In this document: piece by piece, positions 39,101 to 51,100 of the stretch
Position numbering within the stretch: the first letter of the stretch is position 1
How the letters are laid out: every line of letters starts with the position of its first letter
Assembly (NCBI GenBank): GCA_963377175.1
Contig: CAUJNA010001857.1
Location: forward strand, 587,795 to 651,794
From: Effrenium voratum
Lineage: Eukaryota; Sar; Dinophyceae; Suessiales; Symbiodiniaceae
DNA length: 64,000 nt
Direction of reading: 5' to 3'
Program-made: the position numbers and the translations under genes
The notes under the pieces: generated by a model
What the model was told of the DNA's origin: nothing
Database searches by the model: none
The model's input: only the letters and a program-made list of their open reading frames with translations

Positions 39101-42100
39101 TGGCTCCGCGGACCATTGGCTTTAGTATCGCTTCATCAGGTCGCCTAGCGAAACGCTTTGGGATTGCGCAAGGCTCCAAGACTCGCCCCATAGAAAATTA
39201 CATGGTGTTGATGTCGTAAACTGCCAGGCATCAATGCACATGAACTTCAGGGCAGGGGCGAAGCAAACGCTTGTGTGGGAGGTCGGTTGACCTTCCAAGA
39301 GCATATCTTCAACAGCGTGTGTTTTATAGGTTGCTGAAGTGGGCCTCTAAAAAAGGGCTGTTACATTTGGCTTTCCTTCAAACCAGCCCAAGAAGGGCAT
39401 GTTTTTTACTGGGGGATGGTAGGGACAATCCTGGACCTCTTGACAGCGAAATTAGACAACTGTTGTACTGTGACTAGTGAGGACACCATGCCCATGGTCC
39501 ACATAAGGAGTGTTGACCATGTCCAGCTGTATTCCTTTGGGTTTTTGGTTACCCTAGCTTTGTTTGCGCATCGAACTCAAGGAAGGTTGTACCACTTCTG
39601 GGCCTGGAATTCAATCGACACCAATTTCTGCGGCCATTTATTGATTTGCCTGAAAGCTAAATGCGTTTTTTGGGTGCTTGTCAAAAACCTCCCACAAACT
39701 GTGTAAGGAACATGCCTGCAATACTTGCTTCCTGAGTTCCTGGTTATGCTTCTTGAGGTTGGACCATTTTAGTGGCAAACAAACAGTTTGGTTACCATGT
39801 GTTGGACCATCCACTCAGCAAGTGAGTGGAGATGCCATTTCCGACAGATGATTTGGAGACAGAGCCGCCAGGTTCCTTGCTCGCCACGGCTTCTGAGAAG
39901 GGCACTATCGTCAGAGTCTATGCTGCTCGGCCGGACATCCTCTGAACTGAAGGCATAGCTGATAATTTGAAGTGATTTGCCTAGGAGGCTGACAGGGGTC
40001 GAATAATTGCATTGTTGACTTGTTTATCACCCTCGCCCATCTTTTGACACACTTCCTGAGTTCTTAGCCTGGCTCTTGGACATGTTTGGGGCGCTAAACA
40101 TCAGGCTGTTCAAGAATTAGAATGGGGTGGGGTACTTTGAAACCAGAAACCATGATAATAAAAGAAGAAACAATTGTATTTCGGACCTTTATATACCTGG
40201 AAGTGAAAGCCTGTTCGACGTATCTGATGTTCAATTGGCCAAGCAAGCAACCATTTGAATCATACAAAGGTTTCACCACCAGACTCTGGACCACGCCCCA
40301 CAATGTTAACCCCGGAGTACCAAGCCCCTAATTCTAAACTGCAGCCCGAATTCTAGTGCATGTATCACGCTTTGAAGCCGAATTTCAGGAACCCTACCAA
40401 CCTCCCCCCAAGACAACCTCCAAAGGGTTAGTGATCACTTCTTTTGCCTTATGTCGTCCTTAGAGGGGAAGTAAGGCCAACTTGCGGCCAAAGAACTACT
40501 TGGGGTTGGAGGGGCATCTTGGGAAGGGGTATGCTCTAAAGGGGTCTGGATCTCCACTGGAAGGTATTGGACCTCAAGGGCCGTTGTGAGGTCGACACGT
40601 GTGGTCTGTGCAACCAGTGTCCGGGTCCTGGCCGCTCCCAGGAGACTTGCGGCGACGGGCGCCCGCAGGAGACAAAGCAAGGGGTGCAAGACAGGAACGA
40701 TGGGATCTCCGGCCCCAAGACTAGCTGCATATTTCCCAAACACCCGGTGGTGCACTTTTGTCCTTTTTTTGGAGGGGCTTTAAAGTCAAGCCAAGAAAAG
40801 GATCCCCTTTTTCCCATGGCCGCTGGAGGTCTAGGATGTTTATGCAAGCTCACTGATTCGGAGGTAAAACAAGCGCTTCAGCCCATGATGCAGGTTCTTT
40901 ACTTGGGGATTCCTGAAAAAAGGTACCCAGTAAAGCTAAAAAGTTGCCCTTTCGATTTATACGTTTGTCCCTTGGCGAGCAAGGGACACATGGAGGGAGG
41001 GTGTACCAACTTTGGGCCCTGGAGGTACATATTGCTCTGAAAAGCCCGCACATTGAATTTATCCCAAAGCCAGCCAAAGGGGCTGGTTGTTTTGCTGGTT
41101 CCAGACCGTTTTTTTTAAACCATAGCACTAGGGTTCACCAACCTGCAAGGGGTTTCAACCACTTGGTTGGATTTTTGCCTATGGCAGCTGCTTCAATCGC
41201 TAATTTCTGCCACTGTTGAATCGAACGTGGGCTTCATCCGGAGAGGAGATGAGGCGTGGCATCGACCGGGCAGAGGCCGGACTTTGGACCTTCAGACTTG
41301 GGGTGCTTCGAATTGTTGTCCGTGTTTGAGGCGCAAACCGCTTGCGTGCTTGTTTGTTGTGAGGGGACCCGTGCGGTTAAGGGAAGCCAAAGGAAAACGG
41401 ACCCAATGACCCACTTCGAACTTTGTTTATTTTGCCTGACCCATTAAGAAACCACCCAAAAAAAGGTACCGAGCCTCAAAAAGGATGCGCCCTTCCTGGG
41501 TGTGGGCCATTTCTGTGGCGAACCAATTCTTGGTTTGCAACACTGCTTTTTGGTTTGGTCAATCCACTCCTTTGAAAGTGACTCGTGTGCGGATCTGACC
41601 TTCAGGGGCAGCCAAGGCGATCGATCACCAACCACGCCCTTTGCCTTTGTGAGCAATGATGTGACCCGTTTCCTTCGCAACCCATGTCATGCGTTTTGCT
41701 CTCTGCTTCAGAAGGGTCGGGCTATGCTACCCCAAGCCCCCAGTTGCTTATGAACTCAAGACTGGGTGGCAATTTGCGGCCTGATTTTTGGCTCCGCCAC
41801 TTTCTGTACGGTGGTTAGGACTGGTGGTTTATCAACCTGCAATCATAGGGCTTCATCCATACTGATGCCTGACGCGGAATTTGTCCATCCACGGGGAATC
41901 AAGTCATGGGTACCAAGCTTGCGGAACTTGCGGTTCCCGAATTCTCCCAGATCCATTCGCTCACCTTCGGCGCTACAGGCGCGCCGCGTCGCAGCCCGTG
42001 TGAAGAAAGTCGAACCCAGAAGGGTGTCGATATGGGTATGTCCTTCTGGGTACCCTTTTTGGGTCGGTTGAAGAGGAAACTAAAGGGAACCGCAGATTGT

Positions 42101-45100
42101 AGGGGTTTCCCAATTTCAAAACAAACCCCATATGTGAACAGTGACCGGTGTCCCCTGCCTCAAGGTGAACAAAAACACCAAAGGCTCGCCCATTAAAATT
42201 CACACCCTATTAGCCCCGGATTCATAAACCCGGATCTGATTTCAAACCTGTCAGCCAGGGGGAGTTTTTGGGCTGGGTGACATTCCTTTGCAGAACTTGG
42301 ACTTCCCGGGATAAGATTGAAACGTGGCACACGGGTTCACCGCATTTCCTCTACCAGAAACCCCGGTGTTAAGCATTGGAATCAACTGCTTTGATCCAGA
42401 CACGTAGGGTGGCCTTGCACCTTTTTCAACTTTTTTTGAAGGGGGGTTCCCCCAAACATGTCAAGTGATTACCTTAGTGGTGTGTTAAGTGCGCTGCCTT
42501 TTTTGTTCTCTTCATGCGGGTCTGTCAAACCAGAGTGGTTTCCCTCCGGGTTCCCCTTGAAACACACCCAATAAGGGTACCACCTCCGAACAAGACGCAA
42601 ATTGCGCTCAAGCGAGTGACGTCAGAACTCGCTGCCCGGAACCTGGGACTTCAGACGGTCGGATGGGAGCGCGGAATTCGAGCCAACGACTCGTCCGAGT
42701 CGCGTGGGTGTCTGCGTGGGTTTCGGTAGAATGTCCCTGTGGAACCACTTCAACGTTTGTTTCTGGCGTCTCCTCCAAACATATTTTATATTTTAGGGTG
42801 GGTTATATGGACAAGAGTCAGAACATCTATGTTTAGAGAGCCTCAGTTCGGCCAAGCTTTGGGCAGACAAATACGAACTTCCCTGGTGAGTTGCAACGAA
42901 TTTGCGTGCAGCGGCCCGCAATGGGCTGAGAGGCGAGTTCCTGGCCGCCTCCTCGGATAAGGGCACGGTGCACATCTTCGCCATCCAGCGGCCAGGCGCC
43001 CGCCGCGCGGCTGGATCCCGATAAACCACGGCTGGATCCCGAGTGAACATTTTGAGAGGTTCTCAAGTCACTGTGGTTTCCCAAACAAAAAACATGTTTG
43101 AGGGTAGGATGCCACTTTAATGGACGTTGGGGTGCTCTCAAAATCACTTTACGGGACCGATTCCTATTTGAGAAACACGCGGGGTGTTCCACTTAGCGAA
43201 TCCTTCACGGTTGGTGGAACACCCCCCCTACCAGATTGCTGAATCCGGGGTGAATGTACAACGTTTTGGGGGCCTTCAAGTTGGGATTCCCCAAAAAGCA
43301 GATTCTTTTGGGGATTCCTTAGGTTGCAGGGAGGGAAGGTGGGAGGGTTTCAACACTTCTGTCGCGCTTGCCTGGGGGTCAAGCCCACCCCGCCATGTGC
43401 GCCATTTGGAGGTCATGAACTTTTTAGGCGTGACTGACCCACATTGGGAGTTTTGACCACGGCAGGTGAGCCACAATCAAAACCCAGGTAGTTAACGGTT
43501 CGTTATGGATCATTCCAACCGTAAATAGTTGCGGCCGCCTTTTCATGCTTTACGTTGAATTCATTTGGACATTTTGTGCCAGGCATTGATTGCGACGTGG
43601 GTGTGTCCATATTTGTTTTGATTATTTAAACCCGTGTTTATTTAAGTTGAGGACCTCACGGGGTCTAGCGTTTCGCCAATAAGGGCATGGAAAGTACGCG
43701 CGTGGAAAGATTGAATTATCCCATTGTGGTTGACAGAACGGCTGTCTCCAAGTCCCCTCGCAAGGAATCCATTGGCATGTGCCAACATGTTGGATCCAGT
43801 TGTTTTATGTAAACCATGATCAATGAAGCCACAAAAGGGGGGTCGTCAATCTCCTAATTTTAGTGGTATCGTGGTTTCTGGCTTAATCAGGGAAACCAGA
43901 CACCAAAGGACCCCAAAGTGGCCGTTCAAGGTGGCGCATCTCTTTGTCAAGCTGGGAAGAGGCGCCGCAGTCCCAAGTTGGACCCCATTTCTTTTTGAAC
44001 AACCCCCAAATCATGCATCAAAACTCAAACGAGGCTCTTCAATTGATATTGGAACCGATCTCCCTTACCGGCAGACACTAACCGGGGTTGATGTTCAAAA
44101 AAATCCAGCCCAAGAAATGAGGCCCCAAAAACTTGCCTCCAAGATTCCTGAACGAGGTGAGCCACAAGGAGCTGGGCTGCCGCTTCTCGTGCTTCCTTAC
44201 CAACATCGTCACTCACCGTTCAAACTGCGCATCATCGCAATGGGTGCTCTCGCCAGGCGGGGGATACGACGCCTCCAACTCCAAGTCCAGCCTCCAGAGA
44301 TTGCCCGGGGCCCAACAACTCGACTCGCTCTCTCGCGAGCGAGCACCCAAGGTGATACGCAAGGTCTGGCGTCTTGGAATATGTTTGCAACTTTTGACAT
44401 AGTTAAAGGCATAAAGCCTCTGCAGCAGGCCAAAAGGAAACCGCCAGTGTTGGACGTGTCATATTCAGATGTAGTATGTGAGAACCCCAAAGGGAGACTC
44501 TTTTATGGGTGTGGTTTCTTGTGGTTTCTTCATGCATTGGTCTAGCAGCTGGTCAAGGGTTTGTTAATGTTGAAACGCATGTGGAAACATGAACTGTGTT
44601 TGAAATGCTTGATCATAATGGCATGTGCCATTTTGGCTCAAGCTTTGCTCTGGGTTCCTAGAACCCAATTTGTGTGAAAAAAAATGTGTTTGGACACTTT
44701 CGAACTAACCCCGATCAAGCAATGGCTTCCTCGGCAACCTCGGCCACCTCCTTTGAGCTGATTGAGGACCAGACGCTCACCGTGGAGGAGGTTGAAATGG
44801 CCAGCCAGGAGGCCCAGGAAATTCGCACACGCGAGGCGGCAGTGGCGGCCGGCCTGGTTTTGGACGAGCCCGAGGCCCCCCCGTCGGCTTCGGCTACCGA
44901 CGTGATGAAGGACCTCTCCAGTGCACTGGAGCGTCTCCGTGTGGCGTTTGCCACACCGACTTCCGGCTTGGGTGCCCCTGGCCCCGCCGAGGAGGAGGAC
45001 AAGGACATGGAAGATGCGGACGTCACGGAGCGGGCCACTCCACCGGAGGAGGCACAGACACCACCCACGAAGAGGCTGAGGGGTTTCGTGGCGGCTTCCC

Positions 45101-48100
45101 AGAAGACCACGGCTCATGTGAACAAACCGGTCTCCTTGGTGCCGGTTGAGGGCCGACCCGGTTACTTCAAGCTGGTGGACCTCCCAGACCTCTTCCCGGT
45201 CCTTCCGGCATCGGCGGCCACTTTGCTGAGGGACGTCACGGTGGAGGAGGCGGTCTCCCTGTTCCACAAGTTTGTCGGGAAGAATCTCACGGAGGACCTG
45301 GTGATTCGTATCCTGGAGGCCTATGTCCCGATGAAGATCCAGATCCGGCAGGAGGAGGTCTGGGCCTCGCAGTTCCAGCGGAACAAGGCGTGCATTGGCA
45401 CCCAGCAAATGCACAGGCTCGATGCAGGCCATTCCGATTACAAGTTCATGTGCAAGGCATGCGGCACGGGGTGGCCAGAGGCAGCCAAGCAGTGCTGGGT
45501 CTGCCCAGGCAAGGAGTTCGTCCCCTTCCAGGCACCCTCGGCCACCTATGAGGCGGACGGCATCACCTACAACCTGCTCATCGTGGAGGGCAAGCCGACC
45601 TGGATCCAACAGCGGGAAGGGGGAAGCCTGGGTGCCGCTGGCCCCGGTGGTACCCGGGCACAGGCAGACCGCAACCTGGTGGACGGCACGGTGCTGGGGA
45701 GAGCTCCTCCGAAAACGGACACGGCAGAGGAGATCACCATGGCAGACGTGGTCCCGCTCAACGCGGGCCGGAAGTACATCAACAAGCACTTCCCCAAGGA
45801 GACGAAGCATGTGTTTTGGGCCTCCGTGGAGTGTGGCTTGGTCTTGCCCAGCATCAGCGCCTGGGAGTGGGCAAGAAGAAGTTCAAGACCACCGGGGGCT
45901 ATATGTGCAGATTTTGCAAGGGCTTCTGGAGGGCGAGCCGCGGGGGGGACCAGGCTGCTCCAGATCACGGGGTGGCACAAAGACAAGGCCACATGCTTGC
46001 AGCTGGTGATGGACGAGCCCCCGGAGCAGCTATATAATCAGTGGATCCGTGACAGGATGGAGTTCTACAAGAGGGTGGAGCCGACGGAGCCTCCCAGGGA
46101 CGAGCGGCTAGTCCTGGGCGACGCGAGCACCCCCCGCATGCGCTTCAGCTCCTCGAATGGCCTGGGGGATGTCTCCACTGCCTTGTGGTCGGTCATTTTG
46201 AGCAACCCGGAGAAGTCGGGGCTGGCGGCCATCCACTCGGTGGCAAAGGAGGCGATCTTGAAGGGTGAGAGCCGCTAGGTCGTGTCTCACAGCTCTTTTG
46301 GATGTGGAGTCGTGTGATCTCTTCCCGCCGGGACTTGGGTGCCTTTGGCCCCGTCTCGGGTGGGGGGAGGAGTAAGGGTGTCTTCTTTTGGGTTCTTCTT
46401 TCACCATTGTTTCCCCCCTGTTCAACACGTCACGACAGCCGGATTGCCTCGATCTGGAGGCCACATGCATTGGCTGCCCCAAGGACAGTGGCTGCGGCTG
46501 ACTCTTGGTTTCCTTGAGGTCCCCTTGGGGTTTTTGGGGAATCCCCCGCCTGGTTGGTCTCCCCCCTCCGTGCTTTTGGGGATTTCCGGGGGTTGACTTT
46601 TGGTCCTGTCGGGCTGCGTGTGGCCTGCCTGCTCCATCTGCACTCGGCATTCTGCGCGTTTGGAACATGCATGCATTGTGTCGCGGTTGGGTCCCGGCCG
46701 TTCGATAGGAGGCTCGAACCCCCCTTTTCCTCATGGCTAGGGTTTCTACAAAGTTTCTTTTGCGCCCGCCTTACACACGTCTTTGGGACCGCATTCCAAG
46801 GGTCCTATGGGACACATTGGCGGATGAGTCCTTCTCCCCGAGACAGACGGACGGGGCTGTTGGTCCTGATGTGCCTGCGCCATGGCACGGAGGAGGAGGG
46901 GAGGAAGCTGGGCGGGGAGCCGGCAGTCCGCTTCGCCCAGCTCCTGGAACTCTCGGGTATTCCGGTAGGGCAAGACGACCAAGTGGTCCCGACGGACTAC
47001 TTCAACGGCCTGGTGGCGTCGGCGGCGGGCAGGCTTCCCCAGCCTCTGTCCGCGGCGGACCTGGCCGACCTATGGGATAGCCTATGGTTCCTCCTCATGG
47101 CGACTGCGGATGGCAAGCCGAGCGAGAACTTTTCCCCGCCAGGACCAACTGAGGTGGTTCTCACGAGATGACCCACCCCCACTCCAACAACCGGAGCTTC
47201 TGAAGTGGAGGCACTGGCGGCCGGGGAAAATCAGGGAAATGGAGCCCACGACCCAGCGAGCGCTGGAACTCCATATGCGCGGGAAATGGGCGGAACGGCT
47301 CCTTGCCCACTTCGCCCCTTTTGCGGAGCACATCGCATACATGCAGGACATCCTGGGGGAGGACTTCCGCAAGGAGGCATTGGACCTCTTGGGGGACAGT
47401 AGGTTCCGGACACTCAGGCAACATTGCCTGGTCTACGAGAGTCTCCGGAAGAGAGGCTTCACAGTGATTCCATGGCAGGAACGACATGTCCGCTCTCTCC
47501 TTAACCAGCTCGCCGAAGAGGAGGTCACCCCGTGCAAGTTACGGCAGGTGTGGAACACCCTCAAGTGGTTTTCCAAGACCTTCGGGTTGCTGAAGATAGA
47601 CGAGCTCCATCGCCTCAAGTCCAAGAAGAGCTCATTGGAAGAGGCGCTCACGGACACGGTCACCAGGCCACAGCGCAAGGCGGTGGTCCCCAGCAAAGAG
47701 GTCATATGGGCTCTGGAGGAGGGGGCCGGCTACGATCGCCTGGGTGCCACCGGCCCCGGTACGCAGGAGGCCCCGGGGAGGAGCAGACACGAGGTGCTGG
47801 ACGCTTTCATCCTGGGTTTCGCCCGGTTCCAGGTTGGGTGCAGCGCTCGTTTCAATGACCTCCAGCATGTTCACCCCAAGGACCTTATCCACACCAGCAA
47901 CACTGTGGAGCTGAAGGCCTGGCAGACCAAGACGGTCTCAGCAGCACGAATCAACCGCAACCCGGTCCCCTTGATTGCTCCGAAGTACAGCTTCACGGGG
48001 ATCCCCTGGTGGACTACCTGGGTGGCCTCGGTCAGGCGACTGGTATCCGAGGAGGCATTCCAGGACATGGACTACTTGCTCCCGACGGTGAGCAAAGACT

Positions 48101-51100
48101 TTGCAGGGCTGATCCCGAGACCTTCCACACCGGAAAGGGCTCTGAGATGGCTCAAGGATGCTATTCTCCGTCGGGGAGTTACCCCGGGGTTGGTGAAGCC
48201 GCTGACGTGGCACTCATTCCGAGTGTTCATCCCGGACTGCGCTTTCCAGATGGGGATCCCCCGGGAGCGCCGCATGTACCTAGGCAACTGGCTCACGGAG
48301 AGCACAGCAGACGTCTACGTGCGGGAGAAGCGCAACGTGGTTGTGGAGATTTGGGGCCAGGTAGCGCAGAAGGTCCCCAACCTGAACCTCGGGCCAGGCA
48401 GGGAACGCAGGGAGGACTTGAACCACCCGGACTGGGCGGACCCGCTCCCGCCACCAGCAGTGGACATCACGGACGCAGGACCGGACGGCCGCAAGGACCA
48501 AGGCATCCCCCACGGTACCCTCAGGGAGCGCGCCATCGACTCGCTCATGGTCATTGGTGGAACAGGGACCCGAGGACACACCAGTGAAGGTCAAGGACCT
48601 GTTTCCCGCCACCCCGGACCTCCACCTTCGTGTGGTGGCGGCGGTCAAACGCACAGGCAACGCCGGCCAGTCCAGAATCCACCTGCTGAATGTCGAAGGC
48701 ACGGCTGTGGGGTGCGGGTGGCGACCGGCGGCTTCTAAGATCCAGGAGCTCTCTGTGCTGGATTACATGACGGAGCAGGAGGCCTATGGCAAGTGCGAAC
48801 GTTGCTTCAAGAGGTATGGCTTCCCGGCGGACTGGGCACTGGAGCCTGCGGAGGTCCCCACACTGCAGGAGGACTCGGACTCCTCGGCGGACTCGGGCTC
48901 TGAAACGGATGACTCTGTAGACACCCAGTCGGAGACCGAGGTGGTGGCCCTACCTTTGGCAGCCTAGGTGCCCCCGGCCCTGGCGACCGAGGGGAGGGGA
49001 GGCCCGATCCTTCGGAAATGGCGGGTGTGCCAGACTGTCCTTCGGAAATGGCGCTATCAGTCTGCACACCCGTTCTTCAGTTTTTGAGAGTTTGAGGTGG
49101 GTGGCCCATGGGGCCCACCCAGCCGTTGACATCTGACAGGGGAAGATGAGTCCCTGGCACCAACACACTTTGTTAATGTTGAAACGCATGTGGAAACATG
49201 AACTGTGTTTGAAATGCTTGACCATAATGGCATGTGCCATTTTGGCTCAAGCTTTGCCCTGGGTTCCTAGAACCCAATTTGTGTGAAAAACCCACCCACC
49301 CACACCAAGGTAGGAGGTCATGGCGGCCGCGCCCGCCAAACCACCGGAGGAGGTCCCAGCGGAGTTCAAGGAGGACGTGGCAAAGTTGCAGAAGCCACTG
49401 GCGGCCATCCTGGTGGGCAAGGAAATCCCCTGGGCCATCCAGGCGGCTCTGGGCGCATCGGGATACGTCACGGTGGAAGACCTGGCGGATCGCTGGAACA
49501 CCCCGGCGGCGGCTAGGGACAATGGTCCCCGGGACCTGGGATTCCAGGATGGAGAGAATGGGTTCAACGCCCAGACCTCGGCCTTCACGGCGATGCGCCT
49601 CCTTCAGGCAGTTCGGGTGGCAGCCAACTTGGTCCGGGGGGGCAACCAAGGTGACCACCCGGCGGGCCAGGCGGGCCCGACAAAGGCTCCCTTGGAGGTC
49701 CTGTGTGACAGGCGCCAGCTGGAAGATGCTTACGTGGCCACGCATGGGACCCCGAAGCCGAGGTTGGAGTTCCAAGGTAGTGATGGCTACCTCAAGAAGC
49801 AATGGCGCATGATTGCCAAGGGCGAGCTGGGCTACATCCCGGCAAAACACATCGTGAGCGCGCTCCCGGAAGAAGGGGAACGCCCCTCATCCACCCACAA
49901 GAAGATCACGGTGGACGGCTGGGACAGGGAGGATGAAGAAGAGGTGAGGAGCCACCCTACATCTCGGCGCCAGCTGGAACGATTGCACCTAACCTTCAGG
50001 ACGACGCTCCTGATGTGCACGGCAGCACTGCCACAGTTTGGCAACCTGAGGGTCACCAAGGAGGAGTTGGATGATTGGTATGCCTGGTTCTATGGGGAAG
50101 ACATAGCCGGCAGGAAGCCTCCCCCGAGCGACACCACCTTGCTGTTCGCAGAGCGCAATGCATGGCGCAAGATTCACGAGATGGTGCACCAGGGCACCAC
50201 TCTCTCCGAAGCCCTCTTCTGGCAACGGGAGGTCTATGAGCACCTCGGGCGCCGGAGAAGGGGAAGAGCAAGAGCAAGGCACCCAAGGTGTGGCAGACTC
50301 AGTGGGAGAAGCCCAAGAAGGGGGGAAAAGGGTCCTGGCCCTCGGGGCCGACCCGGTCCAAGCCGAAGGGCAAGGGCGGCAAGGGGAAGTCCCCCAACAC
50401 CCCATCGACCCCATGGCCGGACCACTGGGCTTTCAAGAATCCCAAAGGGGTGGCGTACTGCAGAGATCATCACCTTCACAACAAGTGTTCGGGATCATGC
50501 GGCCGATCCCACAACTGCCCGGTCAGGGGTGTGTGATGCCCCCCCATCGAAGCATGTGCCACAGGCATGCCCACACCTTCCCAAGTGACAGGAGGCCACT
50601 CAGGGTGCCATAGGCCCCGTGGCTTCCTGGTCTCCGTTGGGATCACAGGCCACCAGTGCGAGAGTGCGCACAGCGGGGGAGAGCCAACCCCAGAGCCACA
50701 GCGGAAGGCAGACAGAGCGGGGGAGGCCAGGACGGCCGCAGGTGGGAGGGGATTTCTCCAGGGTGCCACCGGCCCCGGAAGCCCCTCCACCGAAGACGAG
50801 GAGCGGACCCAGCCAGGGCACTCCAGAAGGGCGGAAGCACCCCTTTCCCCCGCACCCACCGAGGCAGTGGGAAGAACCCCCAGAGAGACCCAGAGGTGAG
50901 GATCCGCCCGGCAAGGGGCGTTCCAAGGGCGGGCAGAACCGCCAGGGCAAGCAGCAAGCCCAGGGACAGATGACCGGAGGGTCAGACAAAGGACGGAATC
51001 TCTAGGGGGGGCAAGCCCCACCTTCCCATGGATGCAGGACACCCCGGAGAGGCTCAGACTAAGGTGGACGCCACGTCCGGTGCCGGAGTCGTCAAAGCCG

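Larger units (their letters stand above)
50537..51030 (+). pseudogene. degenerate linker between Gag and Pol
   Basis: Proline/arginine/glycine-rich readings in all frames, no domain. Two GGGTGCC...GGCCCCG motifs (50,603 and 50,761). Confidence 0.35.

Noticed and set aside
40567..40700. Cys-rich frame ([16 protein letters not shown]) resembling an EGF-like segment
   Set aside because: Only 27 nt of this region fit the PROPPIN gene in phase (exon 14); the Cys pattern does not match a known spacing.
44638..45810. 390-codon open frame on the minus strand
   Set aside because: It is the mirror of ORF1 in C/G-ending codons; its composition is His/Leu/Arg-rich with no domain, and ORF1 has the zinc finger and fits the element.
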